A DNA stretch of 64,000 nt from Ceratopteris richardii. Taxonomy: Eukaryota; Streptophyta; Polypodiopsida; Polypodiales; Pteridaceae. Location of the stretch: contig CM035422.1 of the NCBI GenBank assembly GCA_020310875.1, positions 57,064,406 to 57,128,405 on the forward strand, given 5' to 3'. The position numbers were made by a program, and so were the translations under genes. Under the pieces are notes generated by a model. That model saw only the letters and a list, made by a program, of their open reading frames with translations. It searched no databases and was not told the origin of the DNA. Below are positions 1 to 56,790 of this stretch, piece after piece (the first letter of the stretch is position 1; each line of letters opens with the position of its first letter).

Positions 1-82
1 TTACATACAAGAAAGGCTATTTGAAGCAAAGAAGCAATGGAACAACAAGAAGTTCCTTAATGGCAGTATAGCTCTGACAATA

Positions 83-2968
83 TTGATCTACCATGCTTTA
101 GGCATTAGAGAGCACCTACAAGAAATGCCATCCTCAACTGTTATGGCTAAGTATGTCAAAGTCGCGACAGTACCAAAAAAGAAAAGAGGAGTCAAAATTG
201 TTGAAGAGACAGAAACTAGCTCTCAACCCAGAATGAGAGGTACAAAGAGATTAAGGGAAGTAAAGCAAGTAGAAGAGGAAGTTCCAGCCACGAAAAGAGC
301 GCACGTACTTCCAAAGTCAAGGATTGAAGAGCAAAGACCGATTACAGAAGAAGATTTAACTACGGCACTGGAGGATACACATCAATATACAAAAGGGCAA
401 GTCAATTTACCAGTGCAAGGGCACCATTATCAATAGGCCCAACAGGAGATAGAGGCCAAAAAGAAGCTCACAAAAGTACACCGCTACAGGGAATTAGGGT
501 TGGAAAATTCAAGCTCATCTTTGGATGCACAAGAAGAACCTGAAACCTCATTGTTAAATGTAGATATTCAAAGTGAATCAAAGGATGATGGACAATGGGT
601 GGAATTGAATGCAGTCAACTACAATGAAGAAGAAGAGGGCATAAAGATGGATGACAACACTACCCACCCTGATCAGGACACCGCAAGCAAGGAAGCAAGC
701 CAAGAAGGGATGCATGTGATAAAAATCAATGAGACTTCCACAATTCTTATTAAGGAGACAACACCTATAAGAGAGGTGTCAACCAAGATACCAAAGAAAG
801 AGCCTCAAAAAGCGACAGTAGAATAAGCAAAATCCTTCACACCAATAAGGGTTGTGGCAGAACCCTCCCCCATGGACGTCACCTTTCAAGGGAGTGCCAC
901 AAAAGCTATTGATTTGGATGAAGAAGAAAAAGAACCAAAAATACAATTACAAATTAGACAACCCCACAACGAAACCATCCATGTAGAGCAAGGAAAAGAT
1001 GTGCAAACCGGAGAAGCTCCAAGCATACCTAGGACATGGTTGAATGTCGACATCGCTCAGCTCAAGCCAATAGTGTAAGACATGATCAGAACCGCAATGG
1101 ACATACAACAATTAATGCTTGAGGCTGATGAAGACTACAATCAAGCGATGCAAGACAAGCATGAGATTCAAGAAAAGTTTAAGAATCTTTCAGCAGAATT
1201 AAAATTAGCTAGATTACAAATACTACAGAAACAAAATGAAGTTCAAGACGTCAAAAAACAGTACAAAACTCTAGCCACGGAAAATGAAAGATTGAAAGAA
1301 CAACTCCAAGAATTAACAAAGAAATATGAAGCTAGCAAGGCTGAGAAGATGCAGATGAACGTAAGAAGTAAATTCTTAGAATCTCAAATAAAGGTATGTA
1401 TGGAAGAAGCAAAAAACCTAAGGAATAGGAATAAAGAATTAATGACAGCTCTTCTACACGATCAGCCCATAGATGTTCAGGAAAAGCCAGAAAAAGACAT
1501 CAAGGAACTTGAGGAAACGCTGGCTAAGTATGCAGATCAGCTCAAACAGGAGCAAGCCACCATTGCCAAATGGGAAAAGAGGTACATGGAGGACACCGCA
1601 GCTCTAAGGACAAAATGGAAAAAAGCTGAGAATATATACCTACTGCATTGTAAAGAAGACACAGACCAACTCGCGATAGTGTCAGAGGAAATACAGAAAA
1701 ATAAGGAAACAATTTTGCAGGCACAGGAAGAAATTAAGCAAAAAAAGGAAATGATAAAGCAACTATAGGATAGCACACAAGGAAATTGAGGGGACACCAG
1801 TAGTTCCAAAATCCGCAGAGGCTACTAAGGAGACTGAGGTAAGTCCTCTCTCCCCCCCCCCCTTATACCATTCGCCACTAAGGGAGGAACTGGAGGTCCA
1901 AATTGAACATAATACTCGGGACATTGCAGAACTGAGCCGACCGGAAAGGGCACTACTGGTGTCCCAGCTTACCGCTGAATTTGAAGATCAAATAATCCAA
2001 GTCATGAAGGAAGCTAAAATCGAGAGCAAAAACTTGGATCAAATTTTGAAGCCTTTTAATGTACCATATGGACTACTTAAAGAACAAATGCGACAATATA
2101 TAAGGACCACGACAAATAAAGAGCCAGATAACAACCTCCAGTTCGACAAGAATACTTTCCATTATACTCAAGAGGAGTTCAAGAAGGCTGATCCCATATG
2201 GAGGCGCAAAGTTTTGGAAAAGAATCCAACATTGTAGGTACAATGGGAAGCATCACCATATGTGCTTCAAGTAAATCAAGCATTTTGTCCAATACCCCGC
2301 AGACGCTCCTGGACGCAATTTTGGAAAGGACAGCGACTGGGAAGCATCAATAATCAATGGCTGAATTACCCACTATTACCTAGTCCGCCACATAACTACT
2401 TACCAAGGGAAGAATATATGGTAAAAACAATGGAATTTTGTATTGCAAGATATGCGACTGTCCCGGACTTAGTAGTTAAAATGACAAATAAGATTTTCAG
2501 CATGCTATTAACTGTAATTCAAGTCTTCCAGCATGCAAAATACACTTTTTTGAATTTCATCGGCATTACCCAAGGCTCTGAAGCGCTCGTTTTTTTACCT
2601 CTCTACTATTCCGAGCCGCTTAACCCTGATGGCGTATTATTCAAGACATGTTTTTCCCGTCAACATACATGCAGACTTTTGAAGAAGCATTTTTCACCGG
2701 CTTCTTCGAAATAGATTCAGAATTTTTTGTCAAGATGACTTCGAACCTGAATGCACGACTGATAGCGTATGAAACCAGTTTTTTTGCAGATCACCGACAA
2801 GCACCAGAGGATGGTGTAAAGTCACACCAGTGGAAAAAATTTATGATATGTCACGCTAATTTATTGAATCAAAGAGAGCAAGCAGCCATACAAACCTATT
2901 CACGTCACCACAAAAAGCCAATCGGGGATGACAGAGTTCAGGAGGAGGGACGTGTGGAAGGAGAATGA
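83..2968 (+). pseudogene. decayed long coiled-coil ORF, probably retroelement accessory ORF
   Basis: Four open stretches (83-436, 500-826, 854-1078, 1082-1768) lie in one frame and are separated only by single TAG or TAA codons, so they look like one former ORF of more than 560 codons. The frame then changes near a run of C at 1850-1862. Open stretches continue at 1959-2237 and 2262-2714 (one frame), then 2648-2968. The first part is charged and low in complexity, with a basic KKKRG/TKR patch. 1082-1768 is a strong heptad-rich coiled coil, rich in E, K and Q. The 1959-2968 part is more globular. I recognise no enzyme domain. A purine-rich tract and an LTR-like region follow directly, which suggests an accessory ORF between pol and a 3' LTR. 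A decayed host coiled-coil gene is possible. The 5' end lies outside the window. Confidence 0.45.
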
Positions 2969-4370
2969 AGCAAGAAGAAAAGAAGAAGAAGATCAAAGTC
3001 AAAGACTACTCAATAAAGAATGAAGATCATAAAGCAAAAGGACCATCCTCTGCCCAAAGCCCCGCAGGGGCACACATCAGGCAACAACGCGAAACACCCA
3101 AGTCCTGAGGAATGGAATTAAAGAACAATCAAAACCAGGACATTTCATGGAAAGGACGGACCAGGGCCAGGAACTTTACATGAAGAAGTGCAAGATAATA
3201 TTTGGCAGGTAATAATCCTTCCGCTGATAGCGTGTGTTGGCAACCAAGTAAACAGGCTTAAAGCAATGCAACAGGGTCAGATGTGTGAAGAAAAAGACAA
3301 ATCAGAAGACCAAAAGTTAGAAAGAGGTAGTGGCTGAAAAGTTGAAGAGGGTGACTAAGAACAGCACATTCCTAGTCACTGGTAGCATGTGTGGAAGCCC
3401 AACTGAATACAGCAACCCAGATATGTGACATAAGGAATACCAAGGGGCAAACAGAAGCAAAGGACATACCTCAGATAAAATAACGAATTCTCTGACAGTC
3501 CTTATCGCTTCTTCGACCACTAGGTGCGTGTATTCAGAACTCTTAAACAAGCTAAAGACAAGAAGTAAAGCCTGTGAAGGGACGACAGAGACAAAGAGGA
3601 TGAGAGTGTTGTAGAGCAAAGAAGCACAAGAGAAGAGCCCCAAAATTTTCAAATTAATGGGCATGATTTTTCTTCTTCAAAATCTTAGAGAATTCCCTTA
3701 AGCCATGTAAATGCACTAGAGGAGTCCTCTAGTTGCATAATCCCAACTTGTTGTAAAATATCCCTTGTAGATTAGTAGGAATTTCACTTTTTAGTAATAA
3801 AGTGCAGGTCTCTTGTGTGAAAGGACCAAATTTAGGGCACATGTATATAAGTCACTTTGTGACTCTTTGTAGATACTTTTTGCCATTGTGAAGAAAGAGA
3901 GATCTTGAATTTCGAAATTGCCTCTTTCTTGCAGATTTCCATCTTCTCTTTGATCTTCTATGTGTGTGTAAGGCTTGGAATGTGTGTGTAGGACTGTTGT
4001 CTACCCCTCCCCACTGTTTTTGAGCTACTGTAGTGTGTGTGTGTGTGCTTGTAGGAGTTGTGGTGTGAGTGTGGGTGCTTCCCGCCATTCACTATTTTGG
4101 TCATAACTAGAAGCATAGTTGTCAGAATTGAGTGAAACCACGTCCGATAGATGCGTCTCGTCGAGACTTCGAAATGAGTGCCCTATTGACTATATTCGGA
4201 GTTTGGAGCTGGGAGAAATCCTCGATTTACTGAAAACTGTTGTAAGTGGTGTTGTGGCAGACACTTCTAGTATTTCAGTGAGTTGGAGAGATGGATTAGT
4301 CTTTTCTCATACATGTAAGCTGAACTACTTCATTCTCCATCATGTGTGCACATGTCCTCATACGCTTGGT
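2951..4370 (+). repeat. LTR-like noncoding region (candidate 3' LTR)
   Basis: A purine-rich stretch (about 2938-2950, GGAGGAGGGA) is followed by TGTGGAAGG, as expected for a polypurine tract and LTR start. Inside are a TATA-like TATATAAG near 3843-3851 and, just upstream, an AATAAA-type motif near 3796. No second LTR copy lies in the window to confirm the borders, so both ends are approximate. No ORF here looks coding. Confidence 0.3.
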
Positions 4371-4488
4371 TAGGTCGTTTGATCGGATTGACAGATAAAT
4401 GTGTGTCAATTTCCCACTATACGCACTTGTGTGGCAATTGGGGTTAAGTCTCATTGACACAAGTCCTTGAGTCTTCTTGACTCAGGTA

Positions 4489-5289
<801 letters not shown>

Positions 5290-6479
5290 CTCCCCCCAGC
5301 AATGGTACCAAACTTTGGTGTAGCTCAAGCGTAAGCACCACCTCCTTTACTTGTCAATCCATGGAGATGTGAGGAGGATATGGAGATCATGAGCAATTGT
5401 GGCGAGCAAATGTAAGTGACAAGCACATAGATGCATGCACACACATATACACACACAAGGCAAGATAACAAAGATAGGAACAATGGAAGCTTTGATTCTC
5501 AATAACTTGATTATACTCTTCAAGAAGCTCTTTCTCTAACTTGATAACCACAAAAATGAGCTTTCTAGATCTTTTTATAGTTTTTTCATTAGCTTTAGCG
5601 ATGTCTAGACCTAATGTTCGGCCTAGTTAAAAATTAGGTTTGAGGGCTTATTTGAGGGCTCAAACAGAGTTTTAAAAATCATAAAAATTGGTACGTAGAT
5701 ACTTCTAGTACTCTTCAAGCTAGAGGAGTGCTTGAATGAAATGGAGTTACAAAAACCTGAAATGATATTTACAATGGTTTTTAGTGATCAAAAACACTAT
5801 TTTCATCGGGGTTTCTTATGAAAATTTGACATATACTTCTTAGAGCTCTGTACATGCTCCCTCTTCTTGTGTGTCCACTTCTTTGATGTGTTCCCATCCC
5901 ACATGCTTGACCTTGAGTGCCAACAAAGACAAATGGGTAAAGGATAAGCCATGCATGTGACTCCATGTTCTATAGCAAAAGTTTGTCGTTATTTCATGAT
6001 GTTGATGAGTGCATATTTCATACCTTTAGTAGCTTTTCAAAGAGCTAATGTTATGAGTATTATAAAGTTCATCATAAAATATTGAAAAGAGATGGAAGTA
6101 ATCACAATGGTTCCTACCTCCTCATATACACTTAATCCTTATGTATTGGCACACAACTATGGCTCTATGTAAAGGGACTAGACACTGCCACATATAAAAA
6201 CAAGTTAGACCTTCCCTAAAAGCTTTACATAAATATTAATTGTTGTACTCTCTCGTGCATATGTAACACAAACCCATCTTCAAAGCAATGATATGGACAT
6301 GCTAAGTAAAGCACCAAGGCACCCACAACAAAGTGAAGTGAAGGGCTTTATCAACAATAATCAAGAGGATTCTATCAATTGAACCTACATCAAGAAGATC
6401 CAATCAATGGAAGGCTACATCAACATCAAAATCAAAGGGAGCCAATGGTTTCAAAAGCACCACCTACCCAATGATGTAA
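5290..6479. other. AT-rich stretch without recognised gene
   Basis: No supported coding region. It may hold internal sequence of the element whose LTR end is proposed at 5087-5289, but no protein motif was seen on either strand. Confidence 0.4.
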
Positions 6480-6790
6480 AACCCTTGTATGTCTAGGGAT
6501 CCCATATGTCCCTAGATCTCCAAAACCACTTGGATCCCAAACGTCCAAGTGTATGTCTTGGCATTCTAGATATCCCCAAATCCCAGGGATGCCATATGTC
6601 CTATCACCATGGATCCCATATGTCCATGGAATCAAAAACCACATGGATGCCATATGCCTATGAAAACCGAGGGATGTCATATGTCCCACACTTGGATGCC
6701 ATATGTCCAAGTTATGTCTAAGGATCCCATATATCCTTAGATCTAAAAACCCAATGGACTAAGTGATCCCATATGTCACTAGTCCGTCCA
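6480..6790. repeat. imperfect short repeat, GGATSCCATATGTCC type
   Basis: A motif close to GGATCCCATATGTCC or GGATGCCATATGTCC recurs about every 25-35 bp with variable spacers. At least seven CATATG palindromes occur in about 290 bp. The spacers often restate the flanking word (CCATGG, CTAGGG). The minus frame gives repeated TYGIPG-like peptides but no known domain. Confidence 0.7.
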
Positions 6791-7549
6791 CATTAAAAAC
6801 AAAAGGGTCATCACATGGAGGGGGTGCTGAGAGTTCCATGCTCCACCCTTTTGTCACAAATCACTTTCATTCTCGTGCAAGTATTTATCCCACATGCAAG
6901 GGACTTCTCCCAAAATCCATATAAGCAAGGCCTCCCTTCACTCCTCATAATTCATTCACTCAAGCGTTTGGCAAGAGTGCCCACATTCTCCTTATGGAGT
7001 CTCCATGCTCATAGAGCATCGTATGTAAGTCATTTCCATTTTAATTCATTCATCATGTTTTGTTATCTTTTGTTCCTTCCTCCTTAGCTTTTGAGATGTG
7101 TGCATGTGAATAGTAGTCCTTTTTCATTTCAAGAATATTAAGATTTGACATTTTTGTTTCACACATACAATTTAAAATTTCCTAAATTCACATAATTTTA
7201 TAATTTCAAAGATATGATGAAAAAAAGAAAAAAGCTTTTTCATATTCATGAGCTCCAAAGGAAATTTTCATGTAACTATACACCACAAAATAATCTAGTA
7301 TTGCTAAATTCAAGAGGTTGCATCTTTCAAGAATAGCTAGAACTTCATGGCTAGAAGAAGTATGCTTGATTGTTATGAGTATAATTTTTTCATTCGTATT
7401 TATTTATGAATATAAATCCAATTAGTGATGCACATGGCATTATACCTAGAGAATATATTACAAGAAGAAATACATAAATATCACATTGAAAGATATTTGG
7501 ATGTATTGCATATTTGCACATTCCATAGGATCTAAGAAATAATAGTCAT
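6791..7549. other. no recognised feature
   Basis: AT-rich sequence between the CATATG repeat and the copia relic. The 90-codon plus frame at 6815-7087 shows no motif, and I do not support it as a gene. Confidence 0.4.
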
Positions 7550-9335
7550 ATTAAAGTGGAAATTATTTTTGAACAAAAGGGGTCTAAGTGTAACAATCCT
7601 ATCACATGTCAATAAGACTAAGAATAGATATTGTATTTGATGAAATGGAAAGCTAATATATTGATGCAGAAGGTTGCATTTATGATAAAATGAAAGAATA
7701 ACTAGAAAATGCAACTTGCATGCATGTTTTGAAGATTTTTATGGTGTCATAAAGGCTCTATGTTGATAACTGCACATATGTGTATTATAGGAATAGGAAG
7801 TATTCCATGCCCAAGAAGATTCTAGAAAATGCGGTAGGTTCGCATTTCATATATATGTGGTTCACCATTGTGGTTACTTGGCAAATGTAATGCAAGGCCT
7901 AGAGCCCACTTGCTTCAAATGTTCTAGTGGAAATTCGAAATGGGAGAATGTATGGATGAGAAAATGGTCAAACTCTATATGACTTTGACATTAGAGGCTA
8001 GTACAGTTGTCAATAGGAAAACTTTCATACGTTGAAATCGGATATATAAGGAAAAACGTAATGGTTATGGTAGCATAAGCACATGCAAGGAAACACTAGT
8101 TACAAAAGGGTTTCCAAAAATATATGTAATTGATTATGAAGAAAATCACTTCACGTAGATCTTTTTCTAAATACTAAAATTATGCATATGGCTAAAATGG
8201 ATAATATTAGAGCACTTATGGCATTGATTTTCACAAAAATAATGAATTCGTCAATCATGAGTTTCATGAAGGTATATACATTGACTATCCACTATGTATG
8301 GGACCTCAAAGCACCTAGTATATAATTTCAAGTTTTGGAAATATCTATGGACTTATACAAACCGCTCACATATGGCTCAAAGATTTTTTTTTTTCAAATT
8401 TTATGTTTGGTGTATATGAATTTTGTGTGCAAGGAAGAGTGATATTAGAATTAGCATTATAGGCATCTATATTGATGACCTAATTGTTGGTGATAAAAGT
8501 GACGATGGCATATGTGCTATGAGGAATCTCTTTATGCAAAAAGAAGTAATATGAAGCACTTGGTTATGTTGCATTATTTTTTATGCATTAAGATGATATG
8601 TACAAAAACATTTGTGATTGTCCTAAAATGTGTATTGAATATGTTGTAAGAATATAATTCAATATAAGACCATATCCATAATATTAGACCAAAATCCAAT
8701 TATGGTAAGCTTAATATGTTGCATTATTAAAAGGCTATGTTTGTGGAACAATTTAAGACTTAAGGCTTGATTTATGCAGCTTCGCAAGAGCCACATTTAG
8801 ATGCTTTAAGGCACCCATTACACTATATGAATGTTACTTTAAATTATGCAGTGTGTTGTGAGGCTAGCAAGGAATTACAAGTTCCTCAATGCAATAATAA
8901 AAAAAATGTGGCCAGTAGTGCTTTAGATAAGAGATCTAGCAATCGTTTCATGTTCACATTTTTCTACTACCACATGTAGAAATAAGTAAATTGGTGTCCA
9001 TTTGTTGAGCATTGTGGTTGGCTGGTAATAAGTAAAACTAGTGTCAGTTCGTTGAGTCTCACCATGGAAGCATGTGGAGATACATAGCTAGGCACAGTAG
9101 GAAAAATGTGGGAACGAATAAAGAGGTCCTTTTTGTCATTTACTATGACAATTTCAACACAATGTTAGCATGGAACCTTCAATTATGAAGACATACGAAG
9201 ATACACTAACAATTCATCAAGAAGATCATGGCAAATCACATTGATCTTATTTATGTAACAATATATGTGAACTTTGATCCCTTTACGAAAGCAATTTGGT
9301 TAAAGAAGATAAATAACCCTTCAATGATTTGGTAG
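7550..9335 (+). pseudogene. Ty1/copia pol relic (integrase C-end to RNase H)
   Basis: Three-frame reading shows ordered copia pol pieces despite many stops and shifts. An integrase C-terminal phrase (KGYKCYNP type, about 7577-7610) is followed by the RT start (RxARLVxKGF and IDYEE-like, about 8040-8155), a FLNGE-like piece near 8245, a YIDDLIVG-like active-site region (about 8470-8490), and the RNase H C-end with a DPFTKAI-like phrase (about 9275-9300). In the family these form integrase, reverse transcriptase and RNase H. Here no open frame survives. It lies downstream of the host gene and points the opposite way. LTRs were not found. Confidence 0.7.
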
Positions 9336-11962
9336 TATGAAAGATGTGGCTTTGAGCTTGAGGTGACTCATTGAGGTATCAATCTCAACACCATGCCCTA
9401 TGGTGGTATTTCTCATTTCTTTATTTTCTTTTATCTTTGGCTTGTATGGTGGATATACGAATATGTTGTATAGATATTCTAGCTAGACTTTGCTAAAATA
9501 CCTTAAACTACCAAGAGTGAAGGCACACTACCAACTCACTCATCATCATTACCAAGCTTTCTTTATCTACCCTCTTTTATATATCATACAATCTTGTTCA
9601 TTTCATCTTTGAAGAGTCATTTTTTGTAGAAGAGGTCAAAGATTGTTTGTGCTTCCATCTTCGAATGCTCATTCTTTTCTTACCTATGTTTATGTGCTGC
9701 AAGGGCTCGGAGTGTCTTTTTCTCAACTTCTTCTTGACAAAGAATGCTTATTGAAATGAAAGTAGCAAGGCATACATAAGAATTTGTGCATGTAGGTTTT
9801 CTGAATTGTTTTTAAGGAAAAATTAATACTCATCAAAAATAAGAACCTAGATCATTAAAAAAATAGGCTTTGCTCATCATTGTAGAGTACTCATCAAATG
9901 AGCCAACTCCATTAGTTCATCTCTTATCAAGATGCAATTGATTCAAATGATGAGTTATCTTCATTGAGTCATACCGATAGTGTATGAATACATCTATGGT
10001 CCTTATATTTACACCAGCGACTTTTACTAGGTCTATTGTTGGAAATTGTCAGTCTCAACACCTTGCATAAATGCGAAGGATTACATGCTCATACTAAGGT
10101 AACTTGGAAGAAAACAAGCTAAATTGAATGTTGACTCGTTCAACTTGTTAAGTGTCAACATAGGTTAACTTAATAAAATACCCTGATTCTTAGTACTCCA
10201 AGAGACATGCTTCTCTACATATAACAAATAAAATGAACTGTTCTCCCGAAAAAGAAGGGACATCCATACAAAATGCCAATGGGATAAACACCAAAACATT
10301 AAACAAAAAACAAGCATTTAAGCAGTTCACTAATCAAACAAGTCAAATGCAAGATAATTATTCATTCAGCACGTCTTAACACAGTTATATTTGTAGCAGA
10401 GATCAGCACCAAGGGGTCACCTCCTTTATTGTTCCCCATACGGTGGTAGAGTTCTTGGACATAAGGTTCAAAATGTCACAATGCTTACTTTCCTCTATGC
10501 ACATGTACATGTGCATGTACACGACTTGCACTACTGCAGGTTAATGACTATCATATGATTCTCCGAAACACCGAAAACATTGCTCAGCTAATCAAACGTT
10601 ACTTCATAGTTCTCTCAATCTCGCATTCTTGGACATGTAAATCCCTTGGTTCTAGTTGAGGTCGATATTCACATTTCCCAGAATATAAGCTTAATATTTG
10701 CTTCAGTTATTTGTACAAGCTCCATCGATAAAGCCTTAAAAACATCACAAAAGTCAATATTCATTGGGAGAAAGATTAACACATAGTTTTGGATAGCCAC
10801 TGCCTATATGGATATACACAACCACACATAATGCCCTTATTAAACCTCCTTCGAAATCTGATATTGGATCCCAAACATCAGTGTCTGACCGACTTATTCA
10901 CAGAATCTAGAATCATGTAATAGAATGTTTATTAAAATCACAGACCTTAGAATATTTAATCATACAAGCATTAAATCAATATCATTCATTTGTGACACAG
11001 CTCGTCTACATCCAAACATATATGCATCATAACACCTACTAAAGAAGTCGAATCAAAAAACACAAACAGCTCCAGATATCTGTATAAGCATGCCTCTCAT
11101 CCAAACGTCATTGTGTACCCATCTCCACAAAACATGTTTATAACACAACATGAAAAAATAAGGACTTGATGGCGAAGCTACACAATTTCTACACAAACCA
11201 AACACAATTGGCCTACCTTTCCTGTTGTGACTTCAGAAAAGCTTACTGAAACCTGTAAGGTTATTAGCTGCAATTGTTAAAAAGAAAACATTCCTCGACC
11301 CAAAACAGTAATAACAGTAATAACAGCAGCAAATATAATACCAACAACAATAACAGTGACAATAATACCAACAACAAAAATAATCATCATCATCATCATT
11401 ACTATGGCAAATGTTAAGGAACTTGAATTGAGATACAGGTTGGCAAAGATGCTGAGTCATATAGCACCTATGTCCAGGTAAATATCAACCTACACAAGGG
11501 GGGGAAAAAAGAGTTTTTTCCCCTTTTTAAACCTTAAACCTTGAGAAAGTTCAATTGTCTCGTACTTCGCTCTGAAAATGCAAAAATAACAAAGAAACTC
11601 CTGGTTGGGAAAAAAACTACTAAGAAAATGCAGGAACTGAACCTCACAATTCTGCTATGAAGAACACGTGTTTTCCTTCAACTCCTTTGGAATCAGTACT
11701 TCCAGCTGAGCAAAAAAGTTCTTCAAATGAGTCATCAACAAAGCTGATAGTACATCAGATGTTACCAACAGCTGGAGAGAATTCACAGTTGAGTGATACT
11801 ACACTTGCAGCCATCTCAGTAATTTCTGAGTTATGCAAGATGCACACTACTTAAACACCAACCCACAGCAGTTGCATCTATTAAATTACATGAAACAATA
11901 CCTTGGCTTCAGTTTGTAGCATTTAGATCACACAAAATATAAATATCTGTCCCTCAGACAAC
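9336..11962. other. 3' flank of the phosphatase-like gene
   Basis: About 2.6 kb without a recognised coding region. The end nearest 11,962 must contain the 3' UTR of the minus-strand gene. Its length is unclear because no convincing polyadenylation signal stands out. A CAA/TAA/CAT-rich simple stretch lies at 11,308-11,400. The 65-codon plus frame at 11,657-11,854 lies close to the stop codon and is more likely antisense to UTR or downstream sequence. Confidence 0.5.
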
Positions 11963-54579
<42,617 letters not shown>

Positions 54580-55430
54580 CTCCTCCTTTGAGATGCACAG
54601 CGACCCTAAAGTGTCTCAAGCTTGACGAAAGTGACTGTGACTCACTTCCTCTTTCAAAATTTATTTACCCACTAAGTCTGCGAATCCCCTTAAAAAGGTT
54701 GAATGCTCTTCATGTCCTAGCCCATATACGGAAATGAACGAGCTGTGCTGAGACTGATGCCGAACTTTATAAGTGTTTGTGATCGGTTCAGCTACAAGTA
54801 AGGAAAATTATATATACCTCTTTCTGCATCAGCAGTAAATAAATGAAAATCCCTGCGAGTCAATTTCCTCTACAGACTGATGGATGTACGAAAAAGCTTG
54901 GTCTTATCCCGGAGGGCCAATCAAAAAAACAGATTGCGGCTACCGCATAAATGTTTCCTTTGATTGTTATTTAAGATAAGAGCCTTGACCTCAAACTTGA
55001 GACACCACTAATGCTGATCATCAAATCCTGAAGCTGCGACTTCCCCGCTAACGGATCTTCGCGCAACCTTGCTCTTTCAGTTTCCTTGAGAAGAATATTT
55101 TACTGCCACTTTCGTTCACGCACCCATTTTACCTCATGTGACAACTCAGCTGCACCATCTCATCAAAAGGACAACACGAATATCGTTTAAGCCAGATATT
55201 GGAGGCTTTCCTGCTAATGATAATGAAAAGAGAGCAGCCAAGCTGTAACAAGAGAACGAAAGAGGCTCAGTCAATGACTGAACGAGAAGAATGGCCGATG
55301 ATATGCCAACGCTAGGGTATGTGCTGCTTAGGGAGATAGATTTTCCCGTCGTCGTGGTATAACCAGAGACACGGGCGAGAAGACAAGAGGTCTGGGTCGT
55401 CGAGAATAGACGGCATCCTGGCATCTACCC
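54580..55430 (-). promoter_or_regulatory. 5' leader / promoter region of the phosphatase-like gene
   Basis: Two TATA-like words lie upstream of the ATG on the minus strand: TTATAAAG near 54,765-54,773 and TATATATAA at 54,808-54,816. Farther up, 55,146-55,424 is an open 92-codon frame in sequence of higher GC with pyrimidine-rich words. It could be transcribed leader with an upstream ORF or proximal promoter. A 5' UTR intron cannot be excluded. No transcription start can be fixed from sequence. Confidence 0.35.
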
Positions 55431-55665
55431 CACCTCCACAGCGGTAGAATGACGGAGACGGGAGTGATCCGACTGCCACATCTAAACTTTTGCGTTAGAT
55501 GGCGAGAACAGAGCCAGTTTATTTAATTGTTCATTCCTTTACGTGCTAACTTGGGACCCGTGCCTCTGTATCCTGAGTGTGGAGACTGGAGTCCGACGTA
55601 GTTTAATTGTGGTTTCACATATAGCGGCGGCACTAAGGGTGAGTTCACACAAGGTGCCAAACTCA
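55431..55665. other. upstream flank of the phosphatase-like gene
   Basis: Mixed-composition sequence, relatively GC-rich at 55,431-55,500. It may hold distal promoter elements. No gene seen. Confidence 0.35.
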
Positions 55666-55810
55666 TCTCATTTTTTTTTTAAATGGAGGTTCAGCCGACA
55701 CTTATTCCTTCAGGCTTCAACTTTGAAATTGCAATTGTACAAGGAAGGGCATAGTATCCATGGGACCCCCCCCTATCCCACAAAAACAAGGATTTACATA
55801 GTTGCATTTA
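55666..55810 (-). mobile_element. 5'-truncated SINE (3' part only)
   Basis: The minus strand matches the 3' half of the SINE at 57,652-57,958: TTGTGGGATA, GGTCCCATGG, TACTATGCCCTTCCTTGTAC, TTGCAATTTCAAA and GAACCTCCATTT, then an A tail. The tRNA-like head is absent. Confidence 0.8.
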
Positions 55811-56540
55811 ACTGAAGTCACAATTACCACGGAGAAGGACAAACGATGGCACATCAATCACAAGATACAACTTTCCATGTTAAACATGTCTAAAACGTTC
55901 AAAGAGGGCGTGGCATAATTAAAAGTAATATTGATTCAAAGAGTATTATTGGCTGTACAAATCTTAGGAAGGGCACATGATGCTCCAGTGGCCTCAAGTA
56001 CGGTGAATTCCATGGAAAATTCATTTACATTCATCATTTTGTTATTGCTTTCATCATTTTGTTGTGATAGAGACCAATGATTTCGTGTTTGCCATCTCTT
56101 AGATTGGGCATCACAACAAAATCTGCTACAAATTTAACGTATGTTCTATGACTAAACTTGCTTTAATGAATTTTACATTTTGTAATATATTTGATCCTTT
56201 TCTTCATATTATATTTTAAAATGTTATTTCTCCATGTTTGCCCCTAATGTTGGTTAAGGAAAGTTTGGTGACCGGCATGCATGTGCTCATGATTATGGCG
56301 ATTGGAGTTTGTTGAACCTATGTAACATGTGCTCTTACTGTTTCGTTGGGTGATCCAAAAAGTGTAATCTTGTCCACCAATAAAATACCAATGTCAGTCT
56401 GGTATATTTTTGTTCCGAGGGGGAGGTTGCCTTGAAGTTTGGTGGACCCAGAACAAGAGAGTTTATTTTTCGTCCATTAATATTCTTCCACGTGGATGGG
56501 GCAAATGTGTCGCGAGCCTATGTGAACCCAACCTAAGTGT
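55811..56540. other. no recognised feature
   Basis: Noncoding flank. A CACGTGG word (G-box core) lies near 56,490-56,496; its meaning is not known. Confidence 0.35.
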
Positions 56541-56790
56541 ACATCCATATAGTAAAATGTATAGGGTGAATGGGCATAGTACCTGCGAGCCCCCCTTATC
56601 CCACAAAGCAAGGGTTAGACGAGAGATTACAATAGCCCAAAGGCTTCACAACTTGTTTAACTACCCGAAAGCAATAACTAGGTTAACTGCCTCAAGGCAT
56701 TTACATGTCCTGCTGGTGAAAGAGGGTTAAGCTCTCACCCCCGCCGCAAGAGCCAAGAGACTCAGCCAATCGGCCCAACGCACATGGATG
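56541..56790 (-). mobile_element. diverged SINE of the same family
   Basis: The minus strand keeps the order of the 57,652 SINE: a head with GATTGGCTGAGTCTCTTGGC, GACATGTAAATG, then TTTGTGGGATAAGGGGGG and TACTATGCCC. The Pol III boxes are weak. Boundaries are approximate. Confidence 0.65.

Noticed and set aside
1537..1809. Minus-strand Cys/Ser-rich frame
   Set aside because: Complement of the coiled-coil frame; no independent support.
11657..11854. 65-codon plus-strand frame beside the last exon
   Set aside because: No motif, and it lies antisense to the 3' flank of the real gene.
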